A stretch of DNA of 5,166 bases from Acidobacteria bacterium UBA6911 (lineage in GTDB: Bacteria; Acidobacteriota; UBA6911), in assembly GCA_002451015.1 (NCBI GenBank), contig DKBB01000237.1:15356-20521 (forward strand), written 5' to 3'. Positions 1 through 5,166 of the stretch are shown here, piece after piece; the stretch's first letter is position 1, and each line of letters opens with the position of its first letter. A program made the translations under genes and the position numbers. The notes under the pieces were generated by a model. It was not told where the DNA came from. It saw only the letters and a program-made list of their open reading frames with translations, and ran no database searches.

Positions 1-1088
1 GGAACGTTTTCGTTCCAGTAAAGAATTCGGTATAAGTTCTGTTGATTGCCGTCCAGGCTGACTACGGCATGTATCACTCGTCTAACTTTCGAATTTCCTG
101 CATACGCAGCGGCGCGCATGAAGTAAATGCCTGTCGGCTGGGTTGTGAGATATTGAAGCGTTTGGGCTCCGAGCATTCCCGGAATTTCGCTTGAAATATC
201 TCTCGTGTTTTGAAATGGGCTCGTCAGACGTTTTTGGTAGATCCTCTCGGCAGCTTCCGGTGACATTCCCGGAATGGATAGAAGGACGGGAAGAGACGCG
301 AAGTTGACGTTGATCTGATTCCTGTTTGCAAACACGGTCATGTAGCGGGAGAGGCCGTATTTATATGTGATGGATCCGTCCACGGTTTTCTCCGGCCTGC
401 CGTAAAAATACTCCGGGGTGACTCCCCGGATGAGAAGAATTTCTTCCGTTGCATCGATTCTGCCGTTCTTGGCCGTATAGGGAGGGTCCAGCGTCTGATA
501 ATATTCGTCTTCAGCTCCGTTCATACGGTGAGCGTTGTCCTCGTCGCGCCAATCCATGATCGAATCGGTGATAATATCGGCGTCCCGGGGAGGGATTCCT
601 GTTGCCGTAACAAGGGCCCGAAGCTGCTCCTCGGTGACCGTGTTCAGGTTGACTTTTCCGGATTCGTCCTGAATCTCCACCAGGAAACGCCCACCGCCGA
701 ATTCCCCCTCAATTCTACCGAGATCCAGCGGCGTCGGTTCCTGCTGGAATCCTGGTTGAGGGGCCCGGGTAGAGAATCGCTGGTGTACCAGTCTGTATAT
801 GCTTTCCGAGAGACCGGCGCGCGCGATGTAATAGGCCTTCTCCAGGGATTGGGTGTTGAGGGTCGCAGTCACCTCCACACGGCTTTCCCGTGCAAAGCTC
901 AGGGCAATCGCGGACAGGGCGATAAAGATCCACAGCAGGGCAACCAGAATCACTCCGCATTCTGCAGGCTGCGGGTTGCAGAATGTCTTGTTCACTGGTC
1001 GAACACAAAGTTCGCCCCTACAATCTTCTTTCGCCTTTTTCATAAGAATCTCGATCCGAAACGGGGCACTGCCGACTGTATTTTTCAT
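1..1088 (-). CDS. gspK: Tip minor pseudopilin GspK (3' end outside window)
   Basis: GspK is the large minor pseudopilin that caps the pseudopilus tip with GspI and GspJ. The frame read on the minus strand from ATG 1088 stays open to the left edge, giving 362 visible residues without a stop. The start overlaps the gspJ TGA as ATGA; an ATG at codon 16 (1043) is an alternative. The predicted cleavage is G45|V46, followed by VILVALLWIFIALSAIAL. As in GspK proteins generally, Glu at +5 is absent (Ala50). Conserved GspK segments follow: ARAGLSESIYRL (89-100), DESGKVNLNT (141-150), DWRDEDNAHRMNGAEDEYY (179-197, the most diagnostic), and INVNFASLPVLLSIPGM (259-275), the second helical region. The alpha domain lies between these last segments. 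The 45-residue leader is unusually long, contains four cysteines and has Cys rather than Lys/Arg before the cleavage Gly. It coincides with two palindromes at 958-1017. Confidence 0.95.
   Translation of the reverse strand, partial: MKNTVGSAPFRIEILMKKAKEDCRGELCVRPVNKTFCNPQPAECGVILVALLWIFIALSAIALSFARESRVEVTATLNTQSLEKAYYIARAGLSESIYRLVHQRFSTRAPQPGFQQEPTPLDLGRIEGEFGGGRFLVEIQDESGKVNLNTVTEEQLRALVTATGIPPRDADIITDSIMDWRDEDNAHRMNGAEDEYYQTLDPPYTAKNGRIDATEEILLIRGVTPEYFYGRPEKTVDGSITYKYGLSRYMTVFANRNQINVNFASLPVLLSIPGMSPEAAERIYQKRLTSPFQNTRDISSEIPGMLGAQTLQYLTTQPTGIYFMRAAAYAGNSKVRRVIHAVVSLDGNQQNLYRILYWNENV
958..985. repeat. Perfect 9-bp inverted repeat in gspK leader
   Basis: The arms cattctgca (958-966) and tgcagaatg (977-985) are perfect inverted copies around a 10-nt loop. 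It lies 11 bp from the preceding palindrome and covers gspK codons 35-44, ending just before the predicted prepilin cleavage Gly45. The two stems together look like one inserted mosaic repeat rather than evolved leader sequence. Confidence 0.6.
997..1017. repeat. REP-like imperfect palindrome in gspK leader
   Basis: The arms ggtcgaac (997-1004) and gttcgccc (1010-1017) pair over 8 bp with one mismatch (999/1015), around a 5-nt loop. Read on the minus strand with its flank, GTAGGGGCGAACTTTGTGTT has the look of short interspersed palindromes (GTAGGGGCGA... type) that I recall from intergenic regions of many environmental bacterial genomes. That resemblance is from memory, not a search. It sits in frame in gspK codons 24-31. 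Confidence 0.55.
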
Positions 1089-2020
1089 CGCCCCTGTTCC
1101 CTTTCCAGTCTTCTTCTGATCAAATCCTGAAATTCTTCGTTTAATTCCCCTCCCGGTCCTCTTCCGGGTCCTCCTCCAAATTCTCTTCCAGGCATCCCCG
1201 GTTTTCTTGCGGGTATTCCGGGTTTTCTTTCAGGTCTTCCTTCAAACCTGCCGCCCTGCAAATCTCCCGAGGGCCCTATTCCCGATCCAATCCCTCCCAT
1301 CCTTCTCCCCCGGATCGAACCCCGGATGCCCATCTGATTCATGATATTCATTTGCAGGCTTGCCTGTGTCGCGTGGATGGGCACAACAATATGATTGTTT
1401 CGCGTATTGCCGTCCATATCCAGGACTTCCATGGTTACGGCAATCGCTTCCGGCAGTTGGCTTCGCTCCTGGGCATCCCATTCCCGAATCCACGGATCTT
1501 CGTTTTCGTCGTTGCTTCGATATTCGAAATAACATTGGACCAGATTCCCGAACAGGGCTGTTGCTCCCGAGTTGTCAATTTCGCTTTCGGAATCCTCAAT
1601 ACGTCCCAGGTATCGCTCCTCCCTTTCCTGCAGAGTGAAGGCTCCGTTTGGATCCTGCGTTACTTCATAATTTACGAGAGTGAGTCCCGGGCTGTCTTGA
1701 AAACGGAGAGAGTTCAAACTGACAAAACGAAGGCTTGTTTCCGTACCGTGGAAAATCGGATTGGGCATGCCGGCCATAGCGGGATCGGGCGGGGCCGTCA
1801 GCGGGTATGCGGACGCCATCTGCTTGCGAACCATGCCCAGGATGTTTCGCTGGCGCTGGCTGGCATCGATGTAGTCCGTGCCGCGGGACCATGCCCGCAG
1901 GCTTGTCCTGAAAACAGACCAGATGCCTACGGCCATCATTGCGACAAGCGTGATCGCCACCATCATTTCCAGCAGCGTGAACCCTTTTTCGGATGTATTG
2001 TCGCTTCTCTGTTCGTGCAT
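1085..2020 (-). CDS. gspJ: Minor pseudopilin GspJ with Gly/Pro/Arg-rich C-terminal tail
   Basis: GspJ is a minor pseudopilin of the GspI-J-K tip complex. The protein has 311 residues, well above the usual 190-240. The leader is 13 residues ending in KG, with the cleavage site G13|F14 in KGFTLLEMMVAITLVAMMAVG and Glu at mature +5 (E18). The early helix carries FRTSLRAWSRG and a Q-R-rich stretch with ILGMVRKQMASAYPL. The core contains RFVSLNSLRF, LVNYEVTQ, LFGNLVQCYFEYRS and a final strand AIAVTMEVLDMDGN, a pattern seen in GspJ. From about residue 231 the protein becomes low-complexity, rich in Gly, Arg, Pro and Met, with a heptad repeat at 265-278, and closes with a charged helix-like end ELNEEFQDLIRRRLEREQGR. 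The start at 2020 is 2 nt after the gspI stop with only a weak ribosome site, suggesting translational coupling. The TGA stop overlaps the gspK ATG. Confidence 0.94.
   Translation of the reverse strand: MHEQRSDNTSEKGFTLLEMMVAITLVAMMAVGIWSVFRTSLRAWSRGTDYIDASQRQRNILGMVRKQMASAYPLTAPPDPAMAGMPNPIFHGTETSLRFVSLNSLRFQDSPGLTLVNYEVTQDPNGAFTLQEREERYLGRIEDSESEIDNSGATALFGNLVQCYFEYRSNDENEDPWIREWDAQERSQLPEAIAVTMEVLDMDGNTRNNHIVVPIHATQASLQMNIMNQMGIRGSIRGRRMGGIGSGIGPSGDLQGGRFEGRPERKPGIPARKPGMPGREFGGGPGRGPGGELNEEFQDLIRRRLEREQGR
1187..1228 (-). repeat. 21-nt tandem repeat encoding RKPGIPA/RKPGMPG in GspJ
   Basis: Two adjacent 21-nt units encode RKPGIPA (265-271) and RKPGMPG (272-278). At DNA level ggttttctt recurs at 1200-1208 and 1221-1229, a spacing of 21. 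This is a small in-frame duplication inside the low-complexity GspJ tail and hints that the tail changes length by repeat slippage. Confidence 0.6.
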
Positions 2021-2022
2021 AG

Positions 2023-2514
2023 TTATCGCAGTATCGGCTGCAGCCGCTCCTGAGACCCCGTGACCAGTTTCAGCGTTTGCAATTGAAACATCGGCTCCGC
2101 TGAATCGGGTCCGGTAATTTCGACCGTATATTGCATCAGTTTGACGGGAAGGATGGTTTGGGTCTGGATCTGGGGCTCGGCATCGAGGCCCGGATCGTAT
2201 TCCTCCACATTAACGGTACAACGGAATCCGTCTTCAAGATCTTCCGTAAAAGTGGTGGCCTCCTCCAGGTCTTCCCTTTTCAGGGAAGACTCCATTATGA
2301 ATTGAGCGTATTCCACCGCCTGTGTCCGAAGCTGCACTTTCCGGATATTTCCAAGAGACCTGGTCATGACGGACAGGGTTACAGATACGCCGACAGCCAG
2401 CACGATCAGTGCAATGAGGACTTCCAGCAGGGTAAATCCCCCGATCCCGTGGATGGATTCCGGCTGATCTGCCGCCACGGATCGATTTCTGTTCCTGGCG
2501 ATCCGGGATATCAT
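2023..2514 (-). CDS. gspI: Minor pseudopilin GspI
   Basis: GspI is a minor pseudopilin that forms the pseudopilus tip complex with GspJ and GspK and is considered the nucleating subunit. The protein has 163 residues. The cleavage site is G26|F27 in GIGGFTLLEVLIALIVLAVGV, with Glu at mature +5 (E31). FTLLEVLIAL is the hallmark GspI N-terminus. Further support comes from the early helix with LRTQAVEYAQFIMES, which resembles the A...A..LA/..M.. region of GspI, and the C-terminal beta strand YTVEITGP...FQLQTLKLV. The leader is longer than usual and has Gly rather than Lys/Arg before the cleavage Gly. The start overlaps the gspH stop by ATGA and has a strong Shine-Dalgarno. The TAA stop is 2 nt before gspJ. 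A perfect hairpin lies inside the coding sequence at 2269-2290. Confidence 0.95.
   Translation of the reverse strand: MISRIARNRNRSVAADQPESIHGIGGFTLLEVLIALIVLAVGVSVTLSVMTRSLGNIRKVQLRTQAVEYAQFIMESSLKREDLEEATTFTEDLEDGFRCTVNVEEYDPGLDAEPQIQTQTILPVKLMQYTVEITGPDSAEPMFQLQTLKLVTGSQERLQPILR
2269..2290 (-). repeat. Perfect 9-bp inverted repeat with GAAA loop inside gspI
   Basis: The arms are gtcttccct at 2269-2277 and agggaagac at 2282-2290, and the 4-nt gap reads GAAA on the transcribed strand, a GNRA-type tetraloop. It encodes part of SSLKREDLEE of GspI. No T-run follows, so it is not an intrinsic terminator. It may be a chance product of codon use or a real mRNA hairpin. Confidence 0.6.
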
Positions 2515-2984
2515 AGGGTGTCCTCCCCGGGCCGGATACAGGCTCCGCCCGAAATCGGATCTGAAACGACCTTTAATAAAGATCCGTTCCGGGATTGCAG
2601 AAGTATCTCAACCGTATCCGAACTTCCGTTCGGCAGGAAACGGACGGTAACGGAATTTTCTGCCGTCTCATTCCCTCCCATTACGACGCGCTGGATTCTT
2701 ACATTCTCCGGCAGGAGATATTCCCGGCTTCCCTCCCCGAAATCATCCGTCAGCCGGAGCTTCTGATTTTCACGGTCCACCGTTACCAGCATTCCCGATT
2801 GCTGTGTCACGGCTTTTTCCCTGGCATAGCGCAAAGTGTTGAGGATGTCTCTTCCCGTAGTCCTGAGGCTGAGCGCGGCGGTGCCTCGCGACAGTGAAGG
2901 ATAGGAAACGGCCAGAACCAGGATTATGACCACCAGTACGACGAGAAGTTCCAGTAATGTAAATCCTCTTTGCGAACCGTTCAT
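2511..2984 (-). CDS. gspH: Minor pseudopilin GspH
   Basis: GspH is a minor pseudopilin thought to link the tip complex GspI-J-K to the GspG shaft. I start it at the ATG at 2984, giving 157 residues and a short normal leader MNGSQRG. This starts 7 nt after the gspG stop. A longer start at 3029 (172 residues, leader of 22) would overlap gspG by 38 nt and has a poorly spaced GGACGGAG; it cannot be excluded. The prepilin cleavage site RG|FTLLELLVVLVVII is classic, with Glu at mature +5 and a hydrophobic helix after it. The mature protein then has LRTTGRDILNTLRYAREKAV, the conserved early helix of the GspH/FimT family, followed by a beta-rich domain ending near GGACIRPGEDTL. Its stop overlaps the gspI start as ATGA. 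The assignment rests on position between G and I and on the GspH/FimT-like helix; the rest of the domain is divergent. Confidence 0.92.
   Translation of the reverse strand: MNGSQRGFTLLELLVVLVVIILVLAVSYPSLSRGTAALSLRTTGRDILNTLRYAREKAVTQQSGMLVTVDRENQKLRLTDDFGEGSREYLLPENVRIQRVVMGGNETAENSVTVRFLPNGSSDTVEILLQSRNGSLLKVVSDPISGGACIRPGEDTL
2521..2528 (-). promoter_or_regulatory. Shine-Dalgarno for gspI inside gspH
   Basis: On the minus strand GGGGAGGA sits 6 nt upstream of the gspI ATG (2514), inside the last codons of gspH. The good match and spacing support the ATG at 2514, and so the long 26-residue GspI leader, over an in-frame GTG 12 codons further on that lacks such a site. Confidence 0.7.
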
Positions 2985-2991
2985 GTCGATT

Positions 2992-3414
2992 TCATTTCCA
3001 GTTGCAGATGTCGTCTTCCGTATTTTCATCTCCGTCCGCGCCGGCGGAACAGAGGTCGAAATCCAGGCCGTGCTGGCTGGGGAAGCTATAGATATAGGGT
3101 TTTTGCCATGGATCCAGGGGCATTTTTTTCATGTAGGGACCGTTCCAGTTGGCGGAGTCGCCCGGATTCTCTATCAAGGCTTCCAATCCAATGCTTTCAG
3201 CGGGATAGCTGCCCACTTCAATCATATATAAATCGAGGCTGCCTTCGATTTCCGATATTGCAATCAGTGCGATCTTTTCTTTTGCCTGACCGAATCTGCC
3301 CCGAAGGCCCAGGCCCAAAGCCGCCACCAGCATAGCTATAATCACTACGACAATAATAAGTTCGACAAGCGTCATACCTTTTTCCGATTTCCGGTCCCCA
3401 AATCTCACGGACAT
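2992..3414 (-). CDS. gspG: Major pseudopilin GspG
   Basis: GspG is the main subunit of the periplasmic pseudopilus. It is processed and N-methylated by the prepilin peptidase GspO/PilD, which is not in this window. The protein has 140 residues, typical for the family. The leader has 13 residues ending in KG, and cleavage is predicted at G13|M14, followed by MTLVELIIVVVIIAMLVAALG with the conserved Glu at mature position +5 (E18). The mature N-terminal residue is Met instead of the commoner Phe, which is known in the family. The GspG globular signature is present: LDLYMIEVGSYPA, GL.AL, W.GPY.KK.PLDPW..PY.Y. The C-terminal acidic segment SAGADGDENTEDDI (123-136) matches the calcium-binding loop of GspG. 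Unusually, Cys122 and Cys137 flank this loop. The stop codon lies just upstream of gspH. Confidence 0.97.
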   Translation of the reverse strand: MSVRFGDRKSEKGMTLVELIIVVVIIAMLVAALGLGLRGRFGQAKEKIALIAISEIEGSLDLYMIEVGSYPAESIGLEALIENPGDSANWNGPYMKKMPLDPWQKPYIYSFPSQHGLDFDLCSAGADGDENTEDDICNWK

Positions 3415-3418
3415 GCTT

Positions 3419-3425
3419 TCCTCCC
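3419..3425 (-). promoter_or_regulatory. Strong Shine-Dalgarno for gspG
   Basis: On the minus strand GGGAGGA lies 4 nt upstream of the gspG ATG at 3414, within the 27-nt gspF-gspG gap. It is one of the two best ribosome binding sites in the window. This fits the need for GspG, the major pseudopilin, to be made in excess of the other components. It also fixes the gspG start. Confidence 0.75.
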
Positions 3426-3441
3426 AACCCGATTCCTGCAG

Positions 3442-4662
3442 TTAAAGCGGCACATCGTTAATGCTGAAAATAGCCGTAAGCATCGAGATCACGATAGCTC
3501 CGATAATGATTCCCATCAATACAATCAGCGCCGGTTCAAAAAACGCGATGAGGTTCTTGATGCTGTTCCGAACCTCGACGTCGTAGACCTCCGCGACCTG
3601 ATTCAGCATGCTGTCCAGTCGTCCCGTTTCTTCCCCCACCTCGATAAGGTGCATGGCCAAGGGGGGGAAAACGGCGCTCTGCTTCATGGGTTGCGCGATG
3701 CCTTCCCCTTTTTTAATGCCGGTCCGAATAGGCTCGATCGCGACGGCAATACTTTGGTTTCCAATGATTTCCCTTACGATGGTCATGGCTTGTAGAAGGG
3801 GAACGCCCCCGTGAAGCAGGGTCCCCAACGACCTGGAGAAACGTGCGACCTCCACCTTCCGGAGAACCGGACCGAGCAGGGGGGCGCGCAGCAACCATCG
3901 GTCCCACTTCATCCGCCCGGAAGTGCTGTTTCGAAATCGTCTGAAGAACACTCCAAAAATGACGAGCAGCGCCAGAATCAGCCACCAGAAGTCGGTGAAC
4001 ACACTGCTGATTCCCCGGAGTACGGCCATGGGCAACGGCAGCGGCACGCCGATATCCTCAAAAATCAATACGAACCTGGGGATTACAAACAGCGTCAGGA
4101 TCGTGATGCTAACCAGGGCGACGACGGAGAGCAGCATGGGATATATAAGCGCCCCGACAATGTAGGATCGCAGGTCGTCGCTCGTTGCCAGGTAGTTCCT
4201 CAAATGAGCCAGGATCTCTTCGAGCGCTCCGCCGGCTTCTCCCGCACGGATCATATTGATATAGACTTTCGGGAAGACGTCAGGGTATTTCCCGAGCGCT
4301 TCGGAGAAGGATTTCCCGCCTTTGACTTCCTTAAGGATGTCCTGGATGACGTCGCGCATCGAGGGGCTTTCGGCGATCTGGCTTATAATGGTAAGGCTGC
4401 GGTCGAGAGGGAACCCTGATTTGACGAGTGTATGGAGTTCCTGGGTGAAAATCAGCAGATCCTTTCGACGGATTCTTTTCTGTTTCCAGGGCCATTCGAT
4501 TTCACGTTTGAAAATCGTTTTGTTGTCGGAAAAATCGATGCGTACGGGGAAAAGCCCCATTTCCTGAAGCTTCATGGCGACGGTCCCGTCGTCGGCGGCT
4601 TCCATGGTACCCTCGATCAGTTTTCCATCCATTGTGCTTGCTTTGTATTGATACGATGGCAT
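3442..4662 (-). CDS. gspF: Type II secretion inner-membrane platform protein GspF
   Basis: GspF is the polytopic inner-membrane protein of the T2SS assembly platform. It contacts GspE and GspL and is thought to couple ATP hydrolysis to pseudopilin insertion. The protein has 406 residues, the usual family length. It starts MPSYQYKASTMDGKLIEGTM, the classic GspF N-terminus (Y.Y.A.D..G....G). Two homologous T2SSF domains follow, roughly residues 70-193 and 272-395. Each has the paired motif, GEAGGALEEIL at 141-151 and GEETGRLDSML at 343-353. Predicted membrane segments are near 168-193, 223-240 and 372-398. The protein ends INDVPL, close to the common family ending. The ATG at 4662 is chosen because the conserved N-terminus begins there, although the upstream Shine-Dalgarno is weak. 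PilC of type IV pili is the paralogous alternative; context favours GspF. Confidence 0.97.
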   Translation of the reverse strand: MPSYQYKASTMDGKLIEGTMEAADDGTVAMKLQEMGLFPVRIDFSDNKTIFKREIEWPWKQKRIRRKDLLIFTQELHTLVKSGFPLDRSLTIISQIAESPSMRDVIQDILKEVKGGKSFSEALGKYPDVFPKVYINMIRAGEAGGALEEILAHLRNYLATSDDLRSYIVGALIYPMLLSVVALVSITILTLFVIPRFVLIFEDIGVPLPLPMAVLRGISSVFTDFWWLILALLVIFGVFFRRFRNSTSGRMKWDRWLLRAPLLGPVLRKVEVARFSRSLGTLLHGGVPLLQAMTIVREIIGNQSIAVAIEPIRTGIKKGEGIAQPMKQSAVFPPLAMHLIEVGEETGRLDSMLNQVAEVYDVEVRNSIKNLIAFFEPALIVLMGIIIGAIVISMLTAIFSINDVPL

Positions 4663-4719
4663 CGCTTATTGAATCCGTTTAATGTTCTTTAAATTAAGTA
4701 TTTAAGTAAATAAACTCCC
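4663..4719 (-). other. AT-rich spacer between gspE and gspF
   Basis: This 57-nt gap has 15 G/C bases (about 26%), clearly poorer than the flanking genes. It carries a small tandem repeat, ttaagta at 4694-4700 and again at 4702-4708 on the plus strand. No convincing -35/-10 pair and no stem with a T-run is visible, so I call neither promoter nor terminator. No strong Shine-Dalgarno precedes gspF. An A/T-rich leader could help translation initiation of gspF, but that is inference. Confidence 0.5.
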
Positions 4720-5166
4720 TCAGGCATCCTGCGTGACGCGCAAAACCTCGGGAATGCTGGAAGCGCCCTGGCGGACTTTGAGCCAGCCGTCGTCCCTCAG
4801 CGAGCGCATCCCGCTTGCCAGCGCCTTTTTCCGGATCAGGCCGGAATCTACCTTGCCAACCATTAATTTCCGGATGTCGTCATTGACGGGCATGAGTTCA
4901 TAAATTCCTATTCTACCGATAAATCCTGTATTACCGCACCGGTCGCACCCGCGCCCTTCGAAAAACCGGTCCGGTTCTTTTTGGGATTTGCCGTGGCGAA
5001 ATCCGATTTCCTTCAGCATTTCCGGCACCGGCTGTACCTCCGTTTTACACGAGGGGCAGATCACCCGGATGAGGCGTTGTGCCAATACTCCCAATAATGA
5101 GGAGGCGATGAGGTAGTCCGCCGCGCCCATGTCGATGAGGCGCGTGATAGCGCTGGGCGCGTCATT
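4720..5166 (-). CDS. gspE: Type II secretion ATPase GspE, C-terminal part (5' end outside window)
   Basis: GspE is the cytoplasmic hexameric ATPase that powers pseudopilus assembly in type II secretion. Only the last 148 residues are visible. The frame stays open to the right edge, so the true start lies outside; the internal Met at 5130 is not a start. The visible part begins [20 protein letters not shown], the conserved stretch after the Walker B/His box region of type II/IV secretion ATPases. It then has [17 protein letters not shown]. Two CxxC pairs (visible residues 37/40 and 74/77, 33 residues between the pairs) form the zinc-binding tetracysteine subdomain typical of GspE/Pil[10 protein letters not shown] and [16 protein letters not shown] near the end are family signatures. 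Walker A and B are not in the window. The gene ends in TGA, 57 nt before gspF. PilB-type pilus assembly ATPase is the alternative, but the gspF-K neighbours favour GspE. Confidence 0.96.
   Translation of the reverse strand, partial: NDAPSAITRLIDMGAADYLIASSLLGVLAQRLIRVICPSCKTEVQPVPEMLKEIGFRHGKSQKEPDRFFEGRGCDRCGNTGFIGRIGIYELMPVNDDIRKLMVGKVDSGLIRKKALASGMRSLRDDGWLKVRQGASSIPEVLRVTQDA

Noticed and set aside
1..16. Small hairpin ggaacg-tttt-cgttcc at the left edge
   Set aside because: Only 6 bp, inside coding sequence, and truncated context; consistent with chance.
147..202. 8-bp inverted repeat gagatatt/aatatctc
   Set aside because: The arms are separated by 40 nt within gspK; not stable and expected by chance.
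412..430. 7-bp GC-rich hairpin, arms tccgggg and ccccgga
   Set aside because: It lies within gspK codons for Ile-Arg-Gly-Val-Thr-Pro-Glu, has no T-run and is readily explained by codon choice.
715..1008. Minus-strand frame starting MCSTSEQ
   Set aside because: It is an out-of-phase frame inside gspK; the gspK frame is open from 1088 to the left edge and explains this region.
528..1130. Plus-strand open frame (200 codons) opposite gspK
   Set aside because: It is antisense to gspK, whose minus-strand frame has diagnostic motifs throughout; there is no ribosome site or family match on the plus strand.
1352..2053. Long plus-strand open frame (233 codons) opposite gspJ
   Set aside because: It lies fully antisense to a well-supported gspJ, its protein shows no recognisable domain, and its composition looks like reverse-complement coding.
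3661..3667. Run of seven G (CCC CCC codons in gspF), possible phase-variable tract
   Set aside because: Seven bases is short for phase variation, the frame is intact, and the Pro-Pro at 333-334 fits the gspF context.
1..5166. Novel defence, mobile or undescribed system
   Set aside because: All coding capacity is accounted for by a canonical gspE-F-G-H-I-J-K operon; no transposase, integrase, toxin-antitoxin or CRISPR signal is visible.
1088..5166. Type IV pilus (pil) cluster instead of T2SS
   Set aside because: The presence of a GspG-type calcium loop, the FTLLEVLIAL GspI, and a large GspK lacking Glu+5 in canonical order argues for type II secretion.

Overview
The window is a single cluster read entirely on the minus strand: the central part of a type II secretion system (T2SS, general secretory pathway) operon. 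In transcription order, from the right edge to the left, it holds the end of gspE (ATPase), gspF (inner-membrane platform protein), gspG (major pseudopilin), gspH, gspI, gspJ (minor pseudopilins) and most of gspK (tip minor pseudopilin). gspE is cut by the right edge and gspK by the left edge. The order E-F-G-H-I-J-K is the canonical one. The usual partners gspC/D (upstream) and gspL/M (downstream) would lie outside the window.

The host must be a Gram-negative (diderm) bacterium. Base composition is balanced, roughly half GC by eye. The sequence style and a REP-like hairpin inside gspK resemble what I recall from Desulfobacterota/deltaproteobacterial genomes, but that assignment is inference and no marker here settles it.

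The genes are packed tightly. gspH/gspI and gspJ/gspK overlap by ATGA, gspI/gspJ are 2 nt apart, gspG/gspH about 7 nt and gspF/gspG 27 nt. The only looser junction is a 57-nt AT-rich spacer between gspE and gspF. There is no gene-free stretch over 300 bases, no RNA gene, no mobile-element gene, no CRISPR array and no convincing terminator. Long open frames on the plus strand are antisense shadows of the gsp genes.

Functionally, GspE hydrolyses ATP at the cytoplasmic face and GspF sits in the inner membrane. GspG assembles into the periplasmic pseudopilus, and GspH, I, J and K prime and cap it so that folded exoproteins are pushed through the outer-membrane secretin. I found no new system. The oddities are local: palindromic repeats embedded in frame in the gspK leader, giving a 45-residue leader; a Gly/Pro/Arg-rich C-terminal tail on GspJ; a pair of cysteines flanking the predicted calcium loop of GspG; and a perfect GAAA-loop hairpin inside gspI.
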